Assembly: GCA_964555565.1 (NCBI GenBank)
Contig: CAZKTF010000016.1
Location: 1-29,171 of the forward strand
DNA length: 29,171 nucleotides
DNA from: CAZKTF01 sp964555565
GTDB taxonomy: Bacteria > Planctomycetota > JAJSAM01 > JAKLKS01
Direction of reading: 5' to 3'
Shown: positions 22,663-29,171 of the stretch, piece by piece
Layout of the letters: each line of letters begins with the position of its first letter
Numbering within the stretch: the stretch's first letter is position 1
Translations under genes and position numbers: made by a program
Notes under the pieces: model-generated
Seen by the model: the letters and a program-made list of their open reading frames with translations, nothing else
What the model was told of the DNA's origin: nothing
Database searches by the model: none

Positions 22663-22724
22663 TTGGCCGCATCGTTATCATCCTCGACGCCAACCCCCGC
22701 CCGACCAGTCCGCCTTCTCCCTCC

Positions 22725-23444
22725 ATGCAAGCATCTAGGGTCCTTTGCTGGGCGCTATCGGCGTCCGTCGGTGGAGGGCTCATCGGATTCCTGCTGTCCT
22801 ACTCGACTCCGCAACCTGCTGCACTGCAACCGGTCTCGGGATCCCACCGCGAGGTGGTCCAGAGCGACCCTTGGGGCCTCAGCCGCATCGAGTTCACGTA
22901 TCGGAACGCCAGTGCCGCCCCAGTCGAGGTCGAATCGGTCCAACTCAGTTGCCCTCTCATGCCTTGTCAGTGGGAGCCCCGCGTCGTTTTCCCGGGCAGT
23001 CTGCTCTCCGTCGCAATCCTGACATCGGCCCCCGAGGGGATGCGCAACCAGGGATGGATCCGCGCGCTCGATGCCGACGGAAGGACCCTGGCCGAAGGCA
23101 CCTTCGCGCTTCGCAAGCAGGTGTTGTACGGCCTGCATTGCGCCCCTCGCACTGTTCGCCTCAACCGGAGCGATCTCACGACGGACCCGAGGTTCGTCAT
23201 CGACTTTCGGTTCGCCGCGCCCGCTGGCTCCGGGTCCCCGGCCCTGCAGATCTCCCAGTCACCCGCCGGCATCCGGCTGGAGGACGTAGGTGCATGGAGG
23301 GCCACGTCCGAGTTCATCCGGGCCACGACGGCAACGATCACCATCGGGCCCACATGCGCGGCGGAGAACGCGTTGCTTGAGTTCGTGGCCACAACCCCGA
23401 CGTTCGAGTCAAAGGCAACCATTGATGTCCACATCGACCCGTAG
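22725..23444 (+). CDS. DUF1573-like exported protein with CX4C
   Basis: A 239-residue protein with an N-terminal membrane helix or uncleaved signal (VLCWALSASVGGGLIGFLLSY). Residues 50-120 follow the DUF1573 immunoglobulin-like plan: FTYRNASAAPVEVESVQLSC, then a PGSLLSV strand. The conserved C-x-C of DUF1573 is replaced by SCPLMPC (C76, C81). The rest is beta-rich with C139-type and C226-type single cysteines (LHCAPRTV; GPTCAAENA). ATG 22725 lacks a Shine-Dalgarno sequence. The stop lies 20 bases inside the next gene. It is a probable paralogue of the protein at 25169, with its first Cys at nearly the same position. DUF1573 has no established enzyme activity; a redox or docking role here is inference. 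Confidence 0.7.
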   Translation: MQASRVLCWALSASVGGGLIGFLLSYSTPQPAALQPVSGSHREVVQSDPWGLSRIEFTYRNASAAPVEVESVQLSCPLMPCQWEPRVVFPGSLLSVAILTSAPEGMRNQGWIRALDADGRTLAEGTFALRKQVLYGLHCAPRTVRLNRSDLTTDPRFVIDFRFAAPAGSGSPALQISQSPAGIRLEDVGAWRATSEFIRATTATITIGPTCAAENALLEFVATTPTFESKATIDVHIDP

Positions 23445-23979
23445 CCAAGGCTCCCTCCCCTCGCACTGGTTAGCTTCGCAACCCTCGATCCAATCAGGGG
23501 ACCGGTATTGGCGTTATCTCCGGACGGCGTGCATCTCGCTGCTCGCAACGGTCCTACTCGGGACTGGAATCGCCAAGCTGATGGATCCGTTCCCCGCCGT
23601 GGAGGGCCTCGGCCACAGCATCCCTGCGCTCCCGCTCGCCACGCGATTGCGCCTGACGCTCGCGTTGTCTTCCCTTGAGCTCGTCGTTGCCGTAGGAATG
23701 CTGCTTCCGGCAACTCGTATGCGTGGACTCCTTTCCGCCATGATTGTTTCCTCCGGCGCCTTCGTCCTCGCCGTGGTGGACGGCTTGCGCGGGCTGACGG
23801 GCGACTGCGGCTGCTTCGGGGTCCTCACTGGGCTCAACTCGTACGCCATTCGCCTCTCGGTGGCTGCAGTTCTTGTCGTAGCAAGCACAATAGCCGTGCG
23901 GCTGGTACATCACGGCCAGAGCCTACCCAACGGAGCGTTTGCACCCGTCGCCCGGCCTCCGGACGAGGAGAACCGATGA
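23425..23979 (+). CDS. MauE/DoxX-like membrane protein with CxC
   Basis: A 184-residue inner-membrane protein with four helices (about residues 33-52, 68-92, 97-118 and 134-156) of the MauE/DoxX-like family. GTGIAKLMDPF after helix one and LTGDCGCFG (C128, C130) before helix four are family hallmarks. MauE is needed to mature the disulfide-rich small subunit of methylamine dehydrogenase, together with MauD, and relatives are thought to move electrons or disulfides across the membrane. ATG 23425 overlaps the preceding gene by 20 bases; the ATG at 23290 would overlap 155 bases and is rejected. The stop overlaps the next start (ATGA). No thioredoxin-like MauD gene is visible nearby. Confidence 0.82.
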   Translation: MSTSTRSQGSLPSHWLASQPSIQSGDRYWRYLRTACISLLATVLLGTGIAKLMDPFPAVEGLGHSIPALPLATRLRLTLALSSLELVVAVGMLLPATRMRGLLSAMIVSSGAFVLAVVDGLRGLTGDCGCFGVLTGLNSYAIRLSVAAVLVVASTIAVRLVHHGQSLPNGAFAPVARPPDEENR

Positions 23980-25172
23980 GGATGCTTGTCATCCGGATGC
24001 TTGGAGTGCTCGCCGTCATTCTTCCCTCGCGCATGTGCGCTACTCCCGACCAGCCACTGACCGAGAAGGCCTTCCGTGAGAGCACGTTGGCGCGTGAGCG
24101 AGCCCTCAAGAACTCTCAGGTTGAGTACCTGACCTACACCTGGGATCCCGCGCACGCGAAGGTGAGAATGGTCGAGGACACCACGGTCGATGTCCTTAGG
24201 CCGAGGGAGCGGTGGTTCAGGCGGCTGGTCATGTTCGATAAGGCAAACCCGCCTCTGGTCTTTTCGATGGACACCGATCCTCCTATCCATGGTCTCCTCG
24301 ATCGAATCCGCGCGGGTATGCTCCCCAACATCGACGTGTACGATGGTGGTCGTCAGCTGTCCCTCGTGGGAACGGGGACCCCGACCAAGAAGGAGTGGTC
24401 CGGATCCCTCAACCGAGATCTCCAGTACTCAATGCGCTCCGGGGCGCTCAACTGCTCCCTGCTCTTCATGGAGGAGTGGCGGAGCCATCAGTTCAAGGAC
24501 TGGGTGATGCATTGCCCCGTCCCAAGGTCCGCCGGCGCCGGTTGGCAATGCCTCTTCACCCTGACCACCCCGCAGGGGGCGATGTTCATAAGCAGGGTGG
24601 AGACGACCGAAGGCCCGGACTTCCTCCCCGTCAAGCACCGCTACTCGAAGGTCACCGAGCCCGCCCACGATGCGGTGCTCAGAAGAGCCATCGCGAATCC
24701 CAATGAACTCGGCCCCGCCGAGGAACTGAGGTTCGAGTACTCCGTGGGACGCACGAGTCGGGTCGGCGGCGTCCTTGTGCCAACTGTCGTGACCTTCAAT
24801 TGCTGCTACCCTTTCAGCGGGTGGTCGAAGTCGTGGCTTTCGTACACGGATCGCGGTGACGACTTGGGCAACACGGAGCGCTTTAATGTCAAGGCGCTCC
24901 CTCCGGAGTGCTCGGGTGCCTCTGTCTCCTACCTCGACGAGCTTACGAGAGAGCTTGTCTACTTGGGAACCCCACCTCCGGGACATCCTCAACCAAAGGC
25001 GGCCGAGCGAGGGCCTTCTCAGGCAACGACTCCCTCCGCTCCCGTCGGCACGGCCAACTCATCGGACACCGGGCTCCTTGCGGTCCTGGCCAGTCTTCTG
25101 GGACTCCTCGCCGTGGTCGCCGTAGTCGCCGGAAGGCGGAGGTTGGCTCTGCATCGAAAGGTGGATCCATGA
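23976..25172 (+). CDS. exported protein with C-terminal membrane tail
   Basis: A 398-residue protein of unrecognised family. The N-terminus is signal-like (MRMLVIRMLGVLAVILPSRM). The body (residues 30-330) has an early helical stretch (KAFRESTLARERALKN), then beta-rich parts like LolA/LppX-type lipoprotein-carrier folds (VDVLRPRERWFRRLVMFD; PVKHRYSKV), which is only a resemblance. Cysteines lie in GALNCSLL, MHCPVP, WQCLF, NCCYPF and PPECSG. A Pro/Ser/Thr-rich linker follows, then one helix (LLAVLASLLGLLAVVAVVAG) and RRRLALHRK, a tail like the sorting signals of surface proteins (glycine-rich-CTERM style). It is coupled to both neighbours by ATGA overlaps. Confidence 0.65.
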   Translation: MRMLVIRMLGVLAVILPSRMCATPDQPLTEKAFRESTLARERALKNSQVEYLTYTWDPAHAKVRMVEDTTVDVLRPRERWFRRLVMFDKANPPLVFSMDTDPPIHGLLDRIRAGMLPNIDVYDGGRQLSLVGTGTPTKKEWSGSLNRDLQYSMRSGALNCSLLFMEEWRSHQFKDWVMHCPVPRSAGAGWQCLFTLTTPQGAMFISRVETTEGPDFLPVKHRYSKVTEPAHDAVLRRAIANPNELGPAEELRFEYSVGRTSRVGGVLVPTVVTFNCCYPFSGWSKSWLSYTDRGDDLGNTERFNVKALPPECSGASVSYLDELTRELVYLGTPPPGHPQPKAAERGPSQATTPSAPVGTANSSDTGLLAVLASLLGLLAVVAVVAGRRRLALHRKVDP

Positions 25173-25894
25173 GGCCCCTATGGGCGAGGGTCTTCCTCGC
25201 GGCGCTCGCGATCGCCGCGGGATGGCCTTGGGTGGTCGTGCGCGTCAGCGCGCGTCCACTTGTCGAGGCCGTGACGCCAACCGACTTGGAGACCGTTGAC
25301 CAACGGCCGCTTTCCACTGTCGCGGTCAGCTACGACGTGATGAACGTCACCGCGTCATCCGTACGTTTGCGCATCGAGAGCAGCTCCTGCTCCTGCATCA
25401 ACGCCCAGGTTACTCCGGAGAACCTGCCACCGGGCGAGCGCGCGCGGATCGTCCTCTCGACCGTCGTGCCAGAGTTGCGGGACGCAGAGGGATGGGCCAT
25501 CCTTGCGGTCCATGGACAGGCGTTGCAGTACGTCCGTCTCGGCTTCCGGGGACGCGTGGCCGTCGCGCCAGGGATCTACCTGGCTCCGAGGGCCGTCGTC
25601 GCGCGCGCGCAAGCCCCAGACAACTTCGTGGCGGTGGCCTTCGATGCGAGCGTCGTCCTACCTCCTCAGGCCGACGCCCGCAGCGCGCTCGCGGCCCTCG
25701 CGGTGGAGGGTCCCGGCGCCTCCCTCATCGCCGCTGGACCATGGCGGGAGGGTCTCCGCAGGAACGAATGGCTGGGGAGGGTCCACGTGGGCCTGCGAGA
25801 CCTTTCATCCCCCGGGGAAGGCAGAACGGTCCGCGTTGCGATTCCACGAGTCCTTGACAAGGTCGCCGAGGCCAAGGTCTTGACCATCCCGTAG
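25169..25894 (+). CDS. DUF1573 domain exported protein with CxC
   Basis: A 241-residue protein with an N-terminal signal (RVFLAALAIAAGWPWVVVRVSA). Residues 45-110 match DUF1573: VAVSYDVMNVTASSVRLRIE, then SSSCSCINAQ (C74, C76), then ENLPPGERARIVLST. The CxC followed by a PGE strand is the family signature. The second half is a beta-rich domain with no cysteine seen. DUF1573 proteins are common in Bacteroidota and Planctomycetota envelopes and often stand beside MauE-like and Cys-rich genes; their reaction is unknown. The start overlaps the preceding stop (ATGA), making it fourth in the coupled operon. The next gene is 175 bases away and has its own promoter. Confidence 0.78.
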   Translation: MRPLWARVFLAALAIAAGWPWVVVRVSARPLVEAVTPTDLETVDQRPLSTVAVSYDVMNVTASSVRLRIESSSCSCINAQVTPENLPPGERARIVLSTVVPELRDAEGWAILAVHGQALQYVRLGFRGRVAVAPGIYLAPRAVVARAQAPDNFVAVAFDASVVLPPQADARSALAALAVEGPGASLIAAGPWREGLRRNEWLGRVHVGLRDLSSPGEGRTVRVAIPRVLDKVAEAKVLTIP

Positions 25895-25980
25895 CTCGCT
25901 CTCCTGAGTGCCCGGCCGTTTGGACAGCCGGCGTCCGGAGGTGCGGTAGAGCGACCGGAGGGCCTGGTGCTAGCTAGTGC

Positions 25981-25986
25981 TAGAAT
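25981..25986 (+). promoter_or_regulatory. -10 hexamer (TAGAAT) upstream of the last island gene
   Basis: TAGAAT follows a short direct repeat (GTGCTAG twice, within 25967-25984). The leader is about 75 bases. AAGGAG at 26056-26061 is eight bases from ATG 26070. No strong -35 box is seen. Confidence 0.45.
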
Positions 25987-26069
25987 CCCGCGCGAGGACC
26001 GGGCTGTGACGGGCCCCATGCACGCCCTCACACGGAACCTCCGCGAAGCGTTCCGAAGGAGAGTCTTCG

Positions 26070-28346
26070 ATGGCCCGCACGAGTCGGCGTGTCACGGCCC
26101 TGAGTGTCCTCGCCCTGCTCCTGTTCTTGGGTGCGGGCCTCGTCCTCTGGGGCACCGGATGTCGAGACACCGTAGGGCGGGGCGGCGAGGCGCAGGGAAG
26201 ACCAGGACCCACGTCTGCCGCCACCGGAGGGCCGCATCTTCAACGAGGAGGATGGTCAGCCGACAACTCCCCCGCGCAGGAGTCTCTCCCCCGGGGCCCG
26301 CACGGGATTCGCGGGCTCGTTCTTGATCCGAGCGGTCGCGGGGTTTCCGGAGCTGAGCTCGTCTTCAGCTGGGTCGGTTCGGCAAGCCAGAACGAGCCCA
26401 CGAAGCGACGCATTGTCCGGACGGTTGCGGGCAATGACGGCCGGTTCTCGGCGGGCTCGCTCCCAGACGGGATTCTCGCCGCCGTGCGGGTGTCAAGCGA
26501 CCACTACGTCCCGACTTCCGTCGAGGGACTCAGCACCCCCAGGGAAGAGGACCTTGTGATCGACCTTGCGTCGGGCTGCAGAATCTCGCTCGACCTTGCC
26601 GATCTTCCGGAGCCCATGGAACTCAGGCTCCAGGTCGCCGATTCGAGCCTTCAAGTGGATCGCTACTGGAACGTCTACCAGCTCGAGCAGCTCGGTCGTC
26701 CCCAGATGGTCGCGGGGGGCGCCGTCCCGCCCGGGACCTATCAAGTGCGCGTTTGGGTGGATGCCGAACTGGTCCTGGAGTCCGGCGCTCAGGAGATCAC
26801 CGGGGATACGACGATCCGCGTCCCGTCGCCCCGGAGCCCCGGAGGGGATGTGCACGTCACGGTGCTCTCCAGGGACGGATCCTCCCTCCACGGCGCCGTG
26901 CTGAAGGCCGGCGGGCAAGTCGCGATTTCAGACGCCGAAGGCCACTGCTTGCTACGCAGGTCCAGGACGCGGGACCGCCTTCGCGTAGAGATGCCGGGCT
27001 TCGCGAGCCAATCGCTCGACTGGCCTCGGGACTCTGACGAGTTAGTCGTGACCTTAGAGGCTGTTCCGGCCGCCCGATGGAGGCTCCGCTTTCCTGACCC
27101 CTCGGGCGGCGGCGGAAGGGCCTATTCCGCCGTACTCGCGCCTCGGGGGGCTCCGCATCTCCCGCCGCCCGGCATGCTCGTGGATCCGGCGGCACCCCGA
27201 CAGACCTTTGGAGGAGAGACCACCGCCGACGGAACGACCCAATGGCGCCCAGTCGATGCCGGTGACTGGTACCTTCGAGTTGAGTCCGCGGGTGGCATCG
27301 CGTGCGAGGCCACCGTAACCTTCCCCCCTGGCGAATCAATCACAGTTCCCATCCCTACAGCCAGCAACGACCTCTTCCCCGCTCCCTTTCCAAGGCCGTC
27401 CCGCGGCGCCATTCTCGAGAGAGCGCCGGACGGTTCGACGCGCCTCGTCTCTCGTTTCGACAACGGCGAGGGCTTCGGGAGCGGCTTCCTCCCGCGCCGC
27501 GGGGCCACGTATTGGGCAGTCTACTCCGACTCGACCGGCGACCGGATCGCCATGGTCAACCAAGATCAGCAGGCATCACGCAACCCTTCGGCGGGCGCGG
27601 GTTCCTCCTGCAACCTTCGAGTCGTCGGGCTTGACAGCTCGTCGGCCCCGCTCACCATCAGCAGCGTCGCGGTGTTCGGCCTGGAGAGCAAGCGCACGAT
27701 CTCGCCCACATCCCGCGGCGTCTATGTCCTCAGTGGGGTTCCACCCGGCTGGTGGTTCTGCCGGGCTGAAACTGCGCGGTTCTGGATCCAAATCACCCCA
27801 GGGTCCGAGCTCGCCGTAGACCTGACCAGACACGAGAGACAGATGGTGGAACTTGGAAACGGTCTCCAATTGACCGCCTTCTCCGTCATCGACCCTTCCG
27901 ATCCGCGCATTGTTCACGACGGCTCTCCAGGACAGGCAGCGTCTGGCCAGTTTCAGACGAACGCACCCGCCGGAGAAACCCTAGTCAGCATCTCGGGGCC
28001 AAGATGGAGGACGTACTGGATCAACTCGGGCACCCCCGACTCCAAGCGTCTCGCTGACCGCGTGGCGGGCCTCCGTCTCGTGAACTACGCCTTCGCCCGC
28101 AACGGAAGGCCGTTCAGTGGCCGGCTCACCGTGGTTCCCGTCGATCATCGTGGGGAGCCGCTTTCTAACTTCGGCGGCGTGGCCCCGTTCCTCTTTCGGG
28201 GAGACTTGTCATCGGGGGAGGTCGTTACCCTGATGGTCCACGCCGATGACTCCTTGCGGGTCTTCGCGGATTACGGAGACACGTATCTGACCGGAGAGCT
28301 TCCCACCGTGGCGGGCGATTCGGATGCGACCGTCGATCTGCGATAG
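26070..28346 (+). CDS. large exported protein with carboxypeptidase-regulatory-like domain
   Basis: A 758-residue protein with an N-terminal membrane helix (VTALSVLALLLFLGAGLVLW) followed by GTGC, a weak lipobox, so it may be a lipoprotein. A disordered Gly/Pro stretch follows, then a carboxypeptidase-regulatory-like (CarboxypepD_reg) beta-sandwich at about residues 78-165: IRGLVLDPSGRGVSGAELVF, NDGRFSAGSLPDG, AVRVSSDHYVP. The remaining 590 residues appear to be several more beta-sandwich repeats (for example VHVTVLSRDGSSLHGAVLKAG and LVVGLDSSSAPLTISSVAV-like strands) ending in a final beta domain. Such proteins often bind surfaces or sugars and are not peptidases. It has its own promoter and Shine-Dalgarno sequence. 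The partner role in the cysteine-rich system is inferred only from position and shared composition. Confidence 0.75.
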   Translation: MARTSRRVTALSVLALLLFLGAGLVLWGTGCRDTVGRGGEAQGRPGPTSAATGGPHLQRGGWSADNSPAQESLPRGPHGIRGLVLDPSGRGVSGAELVFSWVGSASQNEPTKRRIVRTVAGNDGRFSAGSLPDGILAAVRVSSDHYVPTSVEGLSTPREEDLVIDLASGCRISLDLADLPEPMELRLQVADSSLQVDRYWNVYQLEQLGRPQMVAGGAVPPGTYQVRVWVDAELVLESGAQEITGDTTIRVPSPRSPGGDVHVTVLSRDGSSLHGAVLKAGGQVAISDAEGHCLLRRSRTRDRLRVEMPGFASQSLDWPRDSDELVVTLEAVPAARWRLRFPDPSGGGGRAYSAVLAPRGAPHLPPPGMLVDPAAPRQTFGGETTADGTTQWRPVDAGDWYLRVESAGGIACEATVTFPPGESITVPIPTASNDLFPAPFPRPSRGAILERAPDGSTRLVSRFDNGEGFGSGFLPRRGATYWAVYSDSTGDRIAMVNQDQQASRNPSAGAGSSCNLRVVGLDSSSAPLTISSVAVFGLESKRTISPTSRGVYVLSGVPPGWWFCRAETARFWIQITPGSELAVDLTRHERQMVELGNGLQLTAFSVIDPSDPRIVHDGSPGQAASGQFQTNAPAGETLVSISGPRWRTYWINSGTPDSKRLADRVAGLRLVNYAFARNGRPFSGRLTVVPVDHRGEPLSNFGGVAPFLFRGDLSSGEVVTLMVHADDSLRVFADYGDTYLTGELPTVAGDSDATVDLR

Positions 28347-28464
28347 TATCTGCACCGTCCTTGCCGGCGTCGCTCACGGACCAGAGACCTCGCTCAAGTC
28401 GAACGACGCCTCTTCGACCTTCAGCGCCGGTTCACGCCGTTGGAGCTGCCCGGCGCTTCGCGGC

Positions 28465-29171
28465 TCACCCGGCGCCGAGCCGCCACCCCAGCCGGTGGCG
28501 CGCCAGATGGGCGCGGTGGCGGCGGAGCCAGCGGGCCCGCTCCTCCCGCGGGAGGCGCTCCTCCCCGAGGTACGCGCGCACGAGGCGCCACCGCTCGGCC
28601 CGCGAGACCGGCACCCCTCCCTTCAGCGCGAGCTTCACCAGGGAGCGGTCGAGGCGCTGGAGCTGGGCCGCCCGCTGGTCCCGCGTCGGGCCGCCCTCCA
28701 CCTCGCGGGCGTCGTCCAGGTCGAGCACCGTCGCCGGGCCCCCGCCCCGGGGGAAGAGGAGGTTCTTCACGTGGAGGTCGGCGTGGAGGACTCCCGCGTC
28801 GTGGAGCGCGCGCACCGCCCGGCCCGCCGCGGCCAGCGCCGCCGCGCGGCCGCGGTCCCCGGGCGGGAGTCGGAGGAGGAGGGCCCGGAGGTCCTCGGCG
28901 TCCTCCACCTCGCGGGTGAGCATCCAGCCTCGCGCCACGCCCGGGGCGGCCTCGCGGACCACGGTCCCGAGCGGCTCCGGCACCGCCACCCCCCGGCGGA
29001 AGAGCGCGTCGGCCAGGCGCAGTTCGCGCAGGAACCGCCCCGCCCCGGGGAAGAACCCGCCCGTGAGGCCGCGGAGGAGTCCCCCGTGGAGGTAGCGGCG
29101 GGCGACCACGCGCAGGCCGGGCGTCCCCGGGACGGGGAAGGAGACCGGGCGCCCCCGCCCCTCGAAGCGCC
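28465..29171 (-). CDS. lipopolysaccharide kinase (WaaP/Kdo-type), 5' partial
   Basis: The reading frame is open to the right edge, so the start lies outside the window. The visible 234 residues begin RFEGRGRPVSFPVPGTPG and continue VVARRYLHGGLLRGL, the N-terminal glycine-rich and Arg/His-Gly-Gly pattern of bacterial Kdo/WaaP-type kinases. The catalytic loop is HADLHVKNLLF and the metal site VLDLDDAREV. A C-terminal helical part (VRAYLGEERLPREERARWLRR) follows. It would phosphorylate an inner-core sugar of LPS on the cytoplasmic side. This is the fourth kinase domain of this kind in the window. It lies on the far side of the AT-richer stretch and has the high GC of the envelope genes, which suggests the stretch was inserted among them. 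Confidence 0.85.
   Translation of the reverse strand, partial: RFEGRGRPVSFPVPGTPGLRVVARRYLHGGLLRGLTGGFFPGAGRFLRELRLADALFRRGVAVPEPLGTVVREAAPGVARGWMLTREVEDAEDLRALLLRLPPGDRGRAAALAAAGRAVRALHDAGVLHADLHVKNLLFPRGGGPATVLDLDDAREVEGGPTRDQRAAQLQRLDRSLVKLALKGGVPVSRAERWRLVRAYLGEERLPREERARWLRRHRAHLARHRLGWRLGAG

Larger units (their letters stand above)
21988..28440. other. AT-richer accessory stretch between envelope genes
   Basis: Base composition falls visibly here: the row at 23641 has 36 of 60 G+C, against 50 of 60 in the row at 19441. Codons ending in A or T become common. The right edge is sharp near 28440. The left edge is gradual across the sigma-like gene. No integrase, tRNA or flanking direct repeat was found, so transfer is likely but its mechanism is not shown. 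Confidence 0.6.

Noticed and set aside
22252..23979. Methylamine dehydrogenase small subunit with MauE
   Set aside because: The Cys spacing and Trp positions do not match the family's motifs and no large subunit, MauD or MauG gene is present; only the maturation analogy is kept.
25895..25935. Terminator after the DUF1573 gene
   Set aside because: Only a 5-bp CCGGC/GCCGG stem with a 10-base loop is present and no T-run follows.

Overview
The window is very GC-rich DNA with tightly packed genes, apart from one AT-richer stretch at about 22.0-28.4 kb. The many lipopolysaccharide-type glycosyltransferases and WaaP/Kdo-type kinases point to a Gram-negative envelope. The pairing of DUF1573-like, MauE-like and ECF-sigma-like genes suggests a lineage such as Planctomycetota or a neighbouring phylum; this placement is inference, as no marker gene is present. 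No tRNA, rRNA, CRISPR or integrase was seen, and no stretch over 300 bases lacks a gene.

Layout. 1-2.7 kb: 3' part of a GT39-like membrane glycosyltransferase, a DUF488 protein and a SAM methyltransferase. 2.8-8.7 kb: ion transport, with an SLC13-type carrier carrying two RCK_C domains, feoAB behind a promoter overlapped by a double Fur-type box, a CorA channel and an unknown small protein. 8.7-14.7 kb (minus strand): four genes joined by 4-base start/stop overlaps, three glycosyltransferases and an ABC exporter with a large sensor-like N-terminal module, probably making and exporting a glycolipid or glycan. 14.8-17.2 kb (plus strand): an isoprenylcysteine-methyltransferase-like membrane protein, a 208-bp MITE-like element at the gene junction, a small LPS kinase and an exported protein. 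17.4-21.0 kb (minus strand): an LPS-core-type operon of GT2, a tandem two-domain kinase and GT4. A further LPS kinase runs off the right edge.

Between these envelope genes lies a stretch with lower GC and different codon choice. An ECF-sigma-like gene with a Lys-Glu hexanucleotide repeat stands at its left border. Then come a structured RNA leader, a secreted small protein with 14 cysteines, a hairpin, and a coupled four-gene operon: a DUF1573-like protein with CX4C, a MauE-like membrane protein with CxC, an exported protein with a C-terminal membrane tail, and a DUF1573 protein with CxC. A large exported protein with a carboxypeptidase-regulatory-like domain follows from its own promoter. 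I propose this as a dedicated system for oxidative folding or maturation of the cysteine-rich protein; it is the best candidate here for an undescribed system.

Several genes start 6-7 bases after a TANNNT hexamer with no Shine-Dalgarno sequence, suggesting leaderless transcripts beside conventional leadered ones.
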